Shown here: positions 25,336-37,099 of the stretch, in pieces
Position numbering within the stretch: position 1 is the stretch's first letter
Layout: each line of letters begins with the position of its first letter
Source: Ischnura elegans
Lineage: Eukaryota; Arthropoda; Insecta; Odonata; Coenagrionidae
Direction of reading: 5' to 3'
Length of the DNA stretch: 64,000 nucleotides
NCBI RefSeq assembly: GCF_921293095.1
Contig: NC_060246.1
Span: forward strand, 138,632,198-138,696,197
The notes under the pieces: generated by a model
The model's input: the letters and a program-made list of their open reading frames with translations, nothing else
Databases searched by the model: none
What the model was told of the DNA's origin: nothing
Position numbers and translations under genes: made by a program

Positions 25336-25628
25336 TTGAGGGGATTACAGAGAAGATATTCACTAATTAAAAGAGGTTAACTATCAGGAAAAAAGTGTAT
25401 AGAGCTAAATCAAACCAAGAGGATAAGTCCAAGAATTAACTACAAACCTTAGAATTTTTGGCACTGTTCAATGCCCATCGTGACCAAAACAAAATTGAAA
25501 AATATGCACTTATGAAATAAATGCACAAATTCACAATACACCTTCAAAGAGTGCTAAGAAACTCAAAGATAATGCCTACGAAGAAGCAGCAATTTTATAA
25601 TCATAAATACATAATGGTGTATCATACA

Positions 25629-26425
25629 CAGTGGCGTACCTTGGGGACGCCTGCTCCGGGTGTCATCCTGCTATTTTTTTAAAGCTGAAATATACCCTTG
25701 ATAAATCTTTCCAAGATCGTTTTTCAAAATCAAAGTATAGGTATGATTAAATAAGATATATGTGGTAAGAAAAGAGGGTAAGGTGTACTTCAAAACATTA
25801 CTTTCATACGGAAGGTGTTTGGGTGCATATTGGATATGAAAATCCTGAATGAGCAAAATTTAGCATACAATGCAGTTGTAGCCAGATTGCAAAATTTCTA
25901 TCACACCAAAGAAATTGTAAAAAGATTATAAAATGTTTATTACTTTTGTACCAAAAATTGTTTCATTTGAGAAGAACTGTAATCACAAAATTGGCAGTAC
26001 ATATTAACAATAAAAATCTACATAATCTCTATAGTTTCCAGCTCAACTTTGAGGAAGTTCATTCTAACAAAGGAAAGGAAGAAGTATTTATCTCCCAATT
26101 TATTATCGTGGCGCAACTAATTTCGATGCAGCAGCATCGCAAGGTATCGTGAGAATAAATTGGTGGATAAATACATAGTTTTTATTTTCATTTGTTATAA
26201 AAATCTACACTCAAAAATGAATTTAGAAAAAAAATTTCCTATCATTACTATTTGAATATTACTTCCAGACAAAGTAATTGATGAGGAGAATTAATTCCTT
26301 AACCTACTATCATCAAATTTTTTGGGGGGAATCATAGAAGTATTTTACAAGTGTATCATATGATTTTTTTGGGACATCAACAACCACATCCACCCCAGGA
26401 ATCAAAATTCCATGCTACGCCACTG
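25629..26425. mobile_element. Non-autonomous DNA transposon with CAGTGGCGTA ends
   Basis: The 797-bp element starts CAGTGGCGTACC and its minus-strand end reads CAGTGGCGTAGC, giving TIRs of about 12 bp with one mismatch. The ends resemble hAT-like MITEs, but no clean 8-bp target duplication is visible. The flanks GTATCATACA and GCATCATGCA match 8 of 10 with a one-base offset, possibly a decayed duplication. Internal sequence is AT-rich with no transposase recognised. Confidence 0.65.
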
Positions 26426-26625
26426 AGCATCATGCACCCAGAAATGTCCCCTGATTGAAATGAAACAGAGAAATTGCACATTAACTTATCAATTCAAAAG
26501 ACATAATGATCCAGAAAAGACGAGAATGAAAAGATTTTGTCACAATCAAGGAGAGGGGTAAGAAAACTGAGTGGAGTAAAGAGATTTCAAAGCATTCTTA
26601 CAAAACAATCTTTAAATGAAAACGA

Positions 26626-26822
26626 GTAAAATGAATAAGACATAACTCAGAGGTTCCTCAAGAGGAAGAAAGGATACATGAATGATAAGAATAACCTCAA
26701 GAAGAAGAAAGGATACCTGAATGATAAGAATAGCCAATGCAAACTATAAAAATAATGGTACCTATGGGATGATATGTCAAGGTAAAATGAATAAGACCTA
26801 ACCCAGAGTTACCTCAAGAAGA
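26626..26822. repeat. Short compound tandem repeat
   Basis: A 39-bp unit starting CCTCAAGAGGAAGAAAGGAT is present twice in tandem (26,656-26,694 and 26,695-26,733). The flanking segment GTAAAATGAATAAGAC recurs 156 bp later (26,626 and 26,782), again followed by a CCTCAAGA stretch. This makes a small nested repeat block. Confidence 0.75.
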
Positions 26823-26984
26823 GAGAGAGCTAGAGAGCCTTGACATTCGTCAAAATTACGATGAACTTCCTTTTTCTGTCCTAAGCTCAAACAAGTACAG
26901 ACATGTGAACGCATAAATGTACATATGTAATAACAGGATGGAATTAAGGCATAGGCGATATGACCATTGTGTTAACATTTCAAG

Positions 26985-27670
26985 AAAAAAGGACTTTCAT
27001 CTTTATTCACAATTGTTACAAAGTTTTTTACAATCTCACATAAAATATTTGTATTCCTGAAGAAAATCATAATAAAACACAACACATACTAAGTCTGATG
27101 ATTTACTCTCAAAATGAAGGTAGAAAGGGTAGGAAAATACTGTGTGTCCATTATATCTTTAAACTGTATCACAAACACAAAAATGAGAACTTAAGTAAAC
27201 ATCCCAAGTTTCAAGAATATTGCCATTGACGCATCAAATAGGATAGTTCACTTCTTTAACACATAAATATGTTAAGATTGGTAATTTGGACAACAAATAA
27301 CAAGAACTATACAAACAAAGTAATCACAAAATATGCAAGAACTATGCACAACAGGTCACTAGATCAGATTGGATGATCGGGTCACACAAATAATTAACCA
27401 ATTACTTTCATCGTTCAAGTTTCAGGTGATGTCCATAAACATTGATATTTTAGAAAATGTATGAATGCACCATTCAGCTGCCATTTACATGGCTCACCAC
27501 AAAAAAAAGTCATCTGACTCAAATATTCAAAATTTATTTACAATTGGAATCTTTGTTGCAGCTATATACATACTATTAAATTAACTTTCACAAACACAGC
27601 TAGAAAAATAAATGGCACGATATTCATTGCACAGCAATGCAGGGAATAGTTTAATAGCACCTCTTGAAAA
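26985..27670 (-). terminator. Putative CANT1 3' UTR and polyadenylation region
   Basis: Directly downstream (minus strand) of the CANT1 stop codon. A canonical AATAAA is present on the minus strand at 27,002-27,007, giving a 3' UTR of roughly 670-690 nt. Other A-rich hexamers may exist, so the end is a prediction. Confidence 0.4.
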
Positions 27671-30600
27671 TTAGATGAATTCTATGCCTTCATATTTCAC
27701 ATCACCAATTTTAGTTTCAGCCAATAAAATCTGTCCTTTAATACTGAATGCCATGATATACGATGCCACTTTGCCTTTGTTTTCTTCTGATTTAATGGCA
27801 ACTATTATTTGATCATCAGTGTTAGGGATAAATTTAAAACTTGAGAACCCATGGGTTGGTATAACCTCACCGACATAAGTCACCTGGAGAAAGATGAAAA
27901 CAATAGAAATCTTTAACATAAAAAGTTTATTTCTCCACAAGGTAAATCAATAGTCAATGGGAAGTATAAACTATATAATAACTAGTTATTAGGTTATTGT
28001 TGAGTGTGTAGGGCCATCATGGCAGTAAAGGCGATGCAGCCAGTATTAGAAGATAGCTGAATACAAATTCCCTGACTTTTCCCAGCCAAAAATCTTTATT
28101 TCTCCAGGCATCATCAAACTCTCCTTCCGATCAATACCATTTTTACTGGCTTTAGACAATTGGGTGGGCTGAAAAATTACTTTTTCCAGAATCAAATTTG
28201 AGGTTGGCAGGAAGGTTTCGTATTTATTCAGGATCTCAGATGCAAAATTATTCCAAAATTGTATAATATTAACCACTGCCACCAAAGTCCTAAGTTTGAA
28301 ATTCTGCAACTCCTGGCCGAATTTGGAGACACCTATGGAGAATAAATCACTGCAACTTTTGATCACTGCGACCATTTTGTGGCCACAACCAATCACGAGT
28401 AAAATTTTCAAAATTCTTTTCCCTAAGTTTAGTTTATCTTACTTATTTTATGCATTGGTGCCGTGTGAGAGTTATCAAAGAACGTCGAGAGTAGGTAACT
28501 TACATTAGTTGGTGAATGCTAGTCCAGTTCCCAATTCTCACACAGATTTTGAAACAATCATAACAATTTGAACCATTGGTAATATTTGGAAGGAGAAGTT
28601 ATAAAATTCAAGTAAAGTCTTATCCTAAATATAGTAAATATTCCATAATATTTAATTTGCTACTACAAGTTAAAATTTTCATTAATGCATGTATTTTCCC
28701 ACTCAAATGCATTTAAGAAGTTTAGTGTAAAAAAATAGCAGAGTAGTGTAACAATTCTAATTGTAAGTTGGGTAATTATGTAACCTTTTTGCACCGAATT
28801 CTGCACATTTGCGGTGAGGATTTTCTGCACAAAAGAACAAAAGCCACCTAGGTGTGTAAACAATTTTCCGGTGCAAACAAACGAAAGCCGTCTACGTGTG
28901 GAACGGGACGGAGGAAAGTGACCGCCGTGGACACAATACACCCAGCTACTTGGTCACCCCTCAAGACTCAGCTTAGTGGGAGCCCAGGTCCTTCCTTGGC
29001 CGCTCAGATCAACCCTTTCCCATCCCCTCCACATGGTCTCCTAATTCTATTGGCAGTGTTTCTTTTCAAAATAAATATTTGTAGCTTATGTTATAAATCT
29101 TAGGCTGAAATGAATTATTCATTTTATGCTTATCACATGGAAATTTCAAACTGAGTTCTAGCATTAATATCAACAGAGTTCCGTTCAGTTTCAAATCAGT
29201 TGATATGGAATAGAAATACAGTACACTCCTGATTATCCTGGTTAATGATGGGGGAGAGACGGCACGAGTAATCGGAAAACATGGATAACCCAAACTTTCA
29301 CTTCAATTTCTTGTAATGTTAATAATTTACATAAAACAAACAAATTACAAATTATTATTTATGCAGTTATTCTGTTATTTAAGAGTGCTTCCCGGACTCC
29401 TTGAGAGCTTTCTTCGACAGTTCGCAATCTTTTCAGCGGCGATAACATGGTTGCACTCATGTTATTAATGCTCCATGTAAGGCCTGGTTTCGAAAACCAC
29501 ACGTCCGTGGCTGTGTGATCACGGATACAGAAAAGGTGTTTGTGCGAATGCTTCAAAATCACTGCTCAACGTCAGAAACTACAATGTCAGCGCGTTCACG
29601 CACACAGCGAGGCTTGGAAAACAGGAACTAGGTGTTCCCGTGAATGCAGCTAGCACATGATTGCTTCTGTTTTATGAAGGGTATTCTAACGGAAATAATA
29701 AGCCCCATGTATCCTAGCATTAATGCCGTGATTCCGATGATTTTGCATCCGATTTTAATAAAGATCGCGGAAAAAATTTAGAAATAGTGAAAATCATGCA
29801 CAGATAATCCGCAACCCGGATAAACCACAGCCGGATAATCGGGAGTCCGCTGTATACTAAATCCGTCAATATGAATGCTAGAACTTAGTTTTAAATTTCT
29901 TCACACTCAGAAAAATAAAGGGAATTTATTTTATTTATTATTCATTTTATGTAGCATTAGTCATTATAGGAAACAACAAATTTTGTTCATATAAAACATG
30001 GCTACATCAGTCAGTTTACTGTGGACTTATGCTGTGAAGGAGTCTTTTAATCCTTCTGGAGTCTCGGACAGTGGCTGAGGAAAGGGATCAGTGTCCCGCT
30101 GAGTTGGGTCCTTGCCTTAGAATGGGTACAAACTACTGCCTTCCATCAATGCAAGAGAACTTCGTACAGGGGAGTGTAAAAAATTTTCAAGAGACTTATA
30201 ATGTGGATGCACTTCCCTCCACGAGGCTCCAGTGCGAAAGGGTTAAAAATACTGATTGCTCCTCTAATCAATCATTGATTTATTCGCCTCTAATCCTCCT
30301 TAAGCACAGGCATTAGAATAGTTTCTTGAGTTGGAAAAAACATTTCCTCGAACAAGCATGAGGAGAGAAATTAATTGAGATCTGAGTCTCGCTCCCAAAA
30401 TTTGCTCAAAATCAGATAACATTAACTACTGCCACCAGAGACCTAAATTTTAAAATGCTTTAGAAAAATCAGGTGGATTTCTGAAACAAAAACCTATAGA
30501 GACTAAGTCATATTAACTAAAGCAGTTTTGATAAATATGAACAACGAAAATAAATTCAGTATTATGTATTCAAATGAAATTTTATAGCTCATTTCATGGT

Positions 30601-33600
30601 TTTTTGATGCATAGGAATTTACATAAAAGATAACCCACATACCACCCAAGCCCTACCTGAAGCACATGTCTGGCTAAGTGCCTGCTAGGAGGTATTCCAT
30701 TTTCACAAATTTAATCATAAACACCTTTTACAATAACCACAGTATGAAATAAAAGGCATGATAGCAATTTTTGCCATCATGCCCCAGTGCCCTACTACAC
30801 ATTTGTAAGTAACCAATTACTCCCTCTCTCCTTTTCTTTCATTCCCAATTCAAGACTGTGCATATGCATTTGTGAGTTGAGTTAATGTAAGAGTGCCCAA
30901 TGATGAGGATTAATTGTTGAAACTTGGGTGAAGTGAAATTTGTGAAGGTAATTGTTACCGGTGAAATCATATATTCTTTGTCATACATGTAAGTCAATAA
31001 CAAGATACATGGAATGAATGCATACAATGTATAGATAGAAAGAGGTTCAATCCCTGTTATTTTGTTATCAGGAAAAGTACGTTCATACTTTTCCTGAATC
31101 TAATTAGTCATAGCTGAAGTATTTCCATTCTTAAATTTCTATTTCTTAATAGACAAATATGTGTTCTTCTTTGAAGGTTGTACGGTAACAATATTGACCG
31201 AATGAAAACTTGTTGATTCTTTATTGTTTCCATAATAGAAAACAAACATGATCTCCTAGAAACTCAAATCCCAAAATTAGATCTCCATGCATTTTTTTTT
31301 CCTAACAAAACAAGCCCATCTTACTATAATTCGCAAAAAGGATGAAATACGTAGTTCCTGATCATGAAAAGTGCTATAAAAAACACCTTACCAACTAGTC
31401 AGAAGAATTGGCAACTGATGATGCTTCTCAGGCTAGAGGACTCATTTCCTCTAATTACCCTCCCTTGCCTCACTCTCAACTGAATCACAGGAACGGTGCA
31501 CTTCACTTGCCGAGGCAACTCGAGAGTTGACGATTGAAGGGCTCAGCAGTCCAAAGGAGCATTTTGCTACAAGTTTCTACAAAACTGTGCACCATGTGGC
31601 ATCAAAAACTTCACTTAAATTCCAAAATTACTAGAAAACTGATCTTCTCATGGATTCTGTCAAAATAAATGTGAGTGGCACTTCATCTGAGCCGCCACTG
31701 AGTTGACTTAAAAATGCTATCACAAGCTTACACCATGTATTGAAATAATGAAAAGTATAAAATTTCATTTCTACTCAATTAGCTTGCAGGAGAGCCTATG
31801 CTAAACACATCAAGATATTGATGAAAGAGTGAATGAGGTTATATCATAGCAACCAAAACTCGAGTTTAAGGACAGGATATGCACTCAACTTCTGTTACAT
31901 TAAAAAATTACTCACCTGAATGTCAGTAAACTGTTCATTTGCTGTTAGGATCATATTTGTTCCTTTCATTTCATCTTCATTCTCATTATACTTATCTTTG
32001 CTAGATCTTCTTGGCAAAAAGAACCACTTTTTGTGAATTTCACTCCAGGCTACTCCTTCATGTATGACATAACCTAGAGGGAAAAAAGGATTTGATTAAC
32101 AGATCACTTTAGTTACAGCATAAATTATAAAATTTGCATCAAAATTGATATGAATTTGAAGAGAAACTACCACATATTTTCCCGGGCACTCTTGGAGAGA
32201 TATTTTACTGAAATTAATAGCATGAGGGGGAGGGGGGGAGGGGAAATTTTTACTCCATAATTCCTGATGTTTTATTTCAATCATGCTTTAATCTACAAGT
32301 TAAATTTATATGCATGAATGAGCAAATGAAAAACAGAATTAAAAAGAATTGAAAATATGGAGTAATTTCGTTGAAACTGAAATAAATACAGTAGATTCCG
32401 GTTAATGGGTCCACTTGAGGCAGCCACTTAATTGGGGCAAATCTTGAAGAACAGAATCCAATTGAAGAATATTCCAGAGTATTCTCCGCTTAACTAGGAC
32501 AGCATGCTGCTTTATTGGGCCATGAGTCGCGACATTGACTCTATGCTCGCGACGAAATAAAAATTTTTTCGTATCAGAATACTGTTTTTTTATATTTTCC
32601 TTCTTTAATTTAGTTTTATTTTTCTCAAGTGTTCCGATTCTTGCCATATTCTTAGAACTCTTGTTCTTATAATCTCCGTGTGAGGAATCTGATTCCGTTT
32701 CCTGACCATGAGACCTCATTCAACGTAGTGATGTGTTCAAGAGGAGAGGACTCCTGTGGCGTGCTATTGGTGATAAAATCAGCCCGTGATAGTGAGAAAG
32801 AACTGACGACACCCGTGGTGAGGGCGTACGAGCGAGTGAGGGCCAATTTATAGGAATTAGAGGCTGATTTTGAGCAGAGGAAACTGTTTGAGATGAACAA
32901 TTTTTCTTACAAAGAGCTTTTTGTTTTCAGCATCTTGAACAACATTCAACTCACACATGTGATCTATCCTTTTAATTCCTTTTCCACTGTACAACTGAGT
33001 AATCACTATTGGAAAATTATAATGTTTCTTTGTTCCTATCTCTTTTTCCAATCCCCATCTCAGTAGTTTACACATGCACAGGAGTCATTTTTCTCTTCAC
33101 TCATACCAAGTCATCTCTGAACTAACAGTCTAAAACCAGTGTCAGTGGTGCGCATATTTGGTGCGATTTATCTCCTACTCTACGATCTAAGTGAACCTTG
33201 AATAAGTGATATTGTATGAGTTCTAAGAGTTCAATGACACTCCCATTTCTTGAGTAATATGCCATGTTAAGACCTTTTACTCGCTGAAATTTGCTGTACT
33301 CGACAAAAATAAAGATTATCCCCAATCCAGTCATTGCCGTTTGGCTGAGATTACCAGGGTGCTGAAATTGACGATAGCTCAGTTAATGAAGCAACAGGAT
33401 ACTCTAAGAGAGGAATGGAGCCAGAAAGGAAAGCAAGCACCGTCTCTGAAACGCAAACGTCAAGGTAAGGATCCAGATGTAGAGGATGGGCTCCAAAAAA
33501 GCGATGGATTGCACCACCGTTTAGTATTGTTCAAATGATTCGGGAACTGATAAAAAACTCTTCTGGCAATTCTGGAAAGTGCTTAGCCTCAATGCTTTAA

Positions 33601-36600
33601 AGAGTTTAAGCTGTTTACCATTAGAGTACCAAGTCAATAGCAATGTAGGGATGACTGTGAGACTCTTTACACAATGATTGACCAATTGGGATATAGAATT
33701 AGCATGGAAATCAAGGAAGGTTCTTCTTGTATTTGACAATTGTACGGCACATGCTAATTGCTTGAGTGAGTTAAAAATTATCAGTTGGAATTTCTGCTTG
33801 CAAACATAACATCCTTGGAGCAACCAATGGATAAGGGGATCATTAAAAATTTGAAAACACTTTACAGAGAGAAATAAGTAGACAATATTCTAGAATCTAT
33901 AGAAGATAACCTTCTGACATCATCATCCACTGCCAACACAGTAAGCTCAAAAGCGAACATTCAGCAAGCAATATTGTTTCTGGCTGAAAGCTGGTCAGAT
34001 ATCAACAGTCAAAAAATTCAAAATTGTTTTTTTCATTGCGGTTTCAAACATTTCAGTGTAGTGTTCAACATTACAGGAGAATCTGAAAATGTATCCAACT
34101 TGAAACTGTGCCAAATAACAAGCCATGAAGAGTTCGATAATATCTACTGCAATTTGGACCAATGAAAACTGTGAACTAGATATTGCTGAAACCATATTAC
34201 ACAAGCAACAGAGAAGCTGAAGGTGAGGATATTGATGGAGATGAAATTGCACCTGAACGTAGCTAAGTGATATCTCTGGATGCAAGGAGGTTAATTGAGG
34301 GGTTACAAATCTTCTTCATGCAAAAGGCAATGAAGGTAGCCCAATGTCGTCATTGGATTTCTGTGCCGACTTGGTTCATACGACGAGGATGACGAGAATG
34401 CAACAGAGAACATTGGACAAATTCTTTGGACGAGGAGATATGATTTGAAATGGAAGTACTTGCATGTTTATAACTACATAAATGAAATATTTATGAATCA
34501 CATATTATTAACTAATAACCATGAATTTTTCTTCATTAGGACTTAGTAAATGACATTCTTCCAGCATCGCCTGAGGCTGTGAAAAATATTTTCAACTAAG
34601 ATTACTATCACTCTTAAAAATTTTGATAAATTAACTAATCTCGCTGATTTATTAAACAAATTAATAGTTTAATAAATGTTGTTTGCATTATAAACATTCT
34701 GTAGTCTTCTTTCTATCATTTCAAAGTTGGTTTATGTCCATATATGGAATAGTTCGCCTAATTGGGGCAAAGTGTGCCTGTCCCGATGTGTCCCAAATAA
34801 TCGGAATTTACTGTACTAGCTAATTTGTCAATTTGAAACATTAAGTTGTTGTGATACCATGGATTTTGTGGGCCATTTTTGGACCTTCCGCAGCCATTTA
34901 TGTGTTTTTAATGCTCTATTATGGATATACATACCATTGAAAATATAGGCATTATTTGACATGTAATAGAGATAGGATCCTAAATAATAATTAAATAAAT
35001 TTTCTCTCTCTTGACATATTTAACATATTCAATGCAGCATGATTCCATTCATTAATTGTAGTTTCAAACTATTATTAGTATTACAATATAATAATCAGTA
35101 TTATCACATTCCAACAATCACGATTGGTTTAAAATAACACTTCTACTGGCTACAGTTTCTATGATTTTTTTATAATTAAATGCTAACAATAAACGAATTC
35201 TGATAAAATAAGAGACCAAACTATCATTGTACAAATCACTGATTGCTAACAACCCTTGGTGTACCATTCCACATTTAATGCATACAATGTACTGTGTAAG
35301 ATAGGGGTTTATGATAAGTGATTACCTAGTCTCATAGGCCAGAGTAACGTATTCTAGTATTTCCTACTCCTGTAGCAGTCACTAAAAAGAAACAATCGGG
35401 TTTCCTTGAGAAGAATTATTTCAACTCATTAAGGACAGTATCATTACGGCTTCATTGAAGCCCCATAGTATAATGGACAGATATTTGCTTTTAAAATCCT
35501 CCCCCAATATTTTGAATAATAAGTAGTTAGGAAACTGTTAAAAAGGGAAAAAAATAAGTAATTAATAAAAGAAGGGCATTTTACAGGGGTAAAATATGGA
35601 ACACCTACGAGATTCTTTGCAATAAGACTACTACATACAGTCACATCATCAAAGCATAACTATAGCAAAACAAAGCATAGCTTTTTCGAGAAACAAGGAA
35701 AACAAACATATGAAAGGCCACCAAAATAACGCAATCTAAACTACGACGAATCCCGGAAAATAAAATTAAGAGAAATCGGCTTAGGGTTCGTCACGAATGA
35801 TTATCATAGCAATTATGTACCTGGAAATTCAATTCCAACAGCTCGTCTGAGAGCATTGTATTTTTCGTGCCAATCGATGTGAGAAATTTCCCCAGCCGGT
35901 GAAATTGTTTTTATATATTGAGGATTTAAATTCACGAGGTCTCCAGTACTGGTTGTCCATTCCTTACCGAGGCCTCCAACATACAGCTGTTTCTGCTTCA
36001 TAGTAGCCCATTCAGTTTTGAAACCTAAAAATAGACTAGTTTCTTATAATTTCTGACATCCACATGAGAATTTACACCAAAGCATGAAAAGCAATAACCT
36101 TTCGTCGTTCTTCCATCTCCATCGGGAAGTATTACCCATGGAATCAACTTATTCGATTCAATTTCATAAACCACCCCTGTTCGGTCGTCAAAAGTCAATA
36201 GTTTTCCATTGTAAACTATTAGCTCTGAGAGTTCCATTCCTCGACCACCTTGAGCCAAATTTGACTTCAATACTGTGGGCTCACCTTTATCCCACTGAAT
36301 AGAAATAGAGCTACTGATAGGATTCCACACGAGGTATCCCTTCCTGAAGTAACTGATCCACGTATCATCTTCGGTAAGACTTTTTGATCCAGTATCTAGA
36401 TCACTAATAACACCAATACGATATTTCACTCCTAATCTTGATTTTATCGGAGGTGTCAATGGGTAAGTAGTATTATAGATCACAGGATATGTAGGAATCA
36501 CATGCTGATGGTCGAAGTCTTCGTTGTGAAGCACAATATTATTGGTCAAGCTATGCTTCGACCGGCCTGACGACGTCACAGCATAAAGAACAATCAAAAC

Positions 36601-36738
36601 AACTAAGCCAATCACAGAAATAATAGTGACAAATTGCGTTTGTATCCTGAGTGTACTATTACCTACCCTATACGCAGGTGGAGTGCGAATAGCTTGCCTC
36701 CAGTCCCGCAGAGACATTTTCATCTCATTTTTATGCAT
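27671..36738 (-). CDS. CANT1: Soluble calcium-activated nucleotidase 1-like apyrase, 4 coding exons
   Basis: Coding exons (minus strand) are 36,738-36,099, 36,024-35,821, 32,073-31,916 and 27,883-27,671. All junctions are GT-AG and in phase, giving 404 residues (human CANT1 has 401). The enzyme hydrolyses UDP, GDP and other diphosphates with Ca2+ in the ER/Golgi, and secreted relatives are anti-clotting apyrases of blood feeders. Residues 1-35 form a basic tail, 36-54 a membrane segment (type II signal anchor), and N89-T-T a glycosylation sequon. Family blocks in order are ISDLDTGSK (111-119), [15 protein letters not shown] (165-179), [12 protein letters not shown] (206-209), GGLGKEW (230-236), THGFSSFKF (344-352) and a C-terminal KYEGIEFI. 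By alignment from memory, the Ca-binding residues correspond to S171, E172 (Asp in human), E218, E287, S348 and E399. The retained anchor argues for a housekeeping Golgi/ER form, not a salivary one. The start is the first Met of the open frame; M6 and M8 are alternatives. Confidence 0.96.
27884..31915 (-). other. CANT1 intron 3 with repeats
   Basis: A 4,032-bp intron containing a pogo-type MITE (29,219-29,852) and a diverged dispersed repeat. The segment ATTAACCACTGCCACC at about 28,268 recurs as ATTAACTACTGCCACC near 30,421, with the following CCTAA.TTT.AAAT.CT also shared. The 121-codon minus frame at 28,411-28,046 spans the first copy and is not recognised as a protein. Confidence 0.6.
29219..29852. 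mobile_element. pogo/Tigger-type MITE in CANT1 intron 3
   Basis: The 634-bp element is flanked by TA on both sides (29,217-29,218 and 29,853-29,854). The ends are CAGTACACTCCTGATTATCC and, on the minus strand, CAGCGGACTCCCGATTATCC (16 of 20 identical). TA target sites and CAG-starting ends with ATTATCC are typical of the pogo branch of Tc1/mariner. Sub-terminal sequence on the right matches that of the element ending at 52,132, so both belong to one family. No coding capacity seen. Confidence 0.85.
32389..34813 (+). mobile_element. Tigger/pogo DNA transposon, degenerate copy in CANT1 intron 2
   Basis: The 2,425-bp element is flanked by TA (32,387-32,388 and 34,814-34,815). TIRs start CAGTAGATTCCGGTTA on the left and CAGTAAATTCCGATTA on the minus strand of the right end (14 of 16). 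It carries recognisable remains of a CENP-B/DDE transposase (33,330-33,880). It lies antisense to CANT1 in a 3.7-kb intron. The length is close to that of an autonomous Tigger copy, but the reading frame is broken. Confidence 0.92.
33330..33885 (+). pseudogene. Tigger-type transposase remnant
   Basis: Plus-strand fragments in more than one frame match the order of pogo/Tigger transposases. First comes a helix-turn-helix tail with [15 protein letters not shown] (about 33,449-33,493). Next is the DDE-core block [16 protein letters not shown] (about 33,717-33,764), with the second catalytic Asp in DNC. Last is [17 protein letters not shown] (about 33,805-33,855), with the third catalytic Asp in QPMD. 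Stops and at least one frameshift separate them, and the first catalytic block was not identified. Full-length relatives run about 500-600 residues. It cannot encode an active enzyme as read. Confidence 0.88.
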
Positions 36739-37099
36739 GGGTGCAGATATTTTCTATATTATTCACGTAGTTAGCTTAAAAATGGAAATCTTCTCCCTAT
36801 GGTCCTAATCATTTTAAAGAATTTCGGCGAGGATTTCTCAAACTTCGATCGAATCGATACAATAAAATACGGAAATTTGGAACATTAACTGCCACGACCG
36901 AACCCATCACTACAAATTCCTCTATTTACACACTGTTACCGACACATTCCGAATAGTTACTCTAAACAATTTTACACGTCAAGTGCGGTGGGATTTCGTT
37001 CTTCTTCTTAGTCCCAACATTCAATTGTTTAAATAGATTGCTGTTTCTCCAGTTTCTCACAAGAGAGCACTTCAGTCGTGAACTGTTATCTTCACGAAA
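36739..37099. promoter_or_regulatory. Shared bidirectional promoter between CANT1 and LUC7L3
   Basis: Only 361 bp separate the divergent start codons, so both 5' UTRs and promoters must fit here. There is no TATA box at a convincing spacing. On the LUC7L3 side TTCAGTCG at 37,071-37,078 matches the arthropod initiator TCAGT, which would give a 5' UTR of about 26 nt. ATCGATA at about 36,854-36,860 is 7 of 8 of the insect DRE motif (TATCGATA), a common housekeeping promoter element. Motif calls are by eye. Confidence 0.6.

Noticed and set aside
28046-28411. 121-codon minus-strand open frame in CANT1 intron 3
   Set aside because: No recognised family and no splice context. Part of it lies in a diverged repeat also found at about 30,421.
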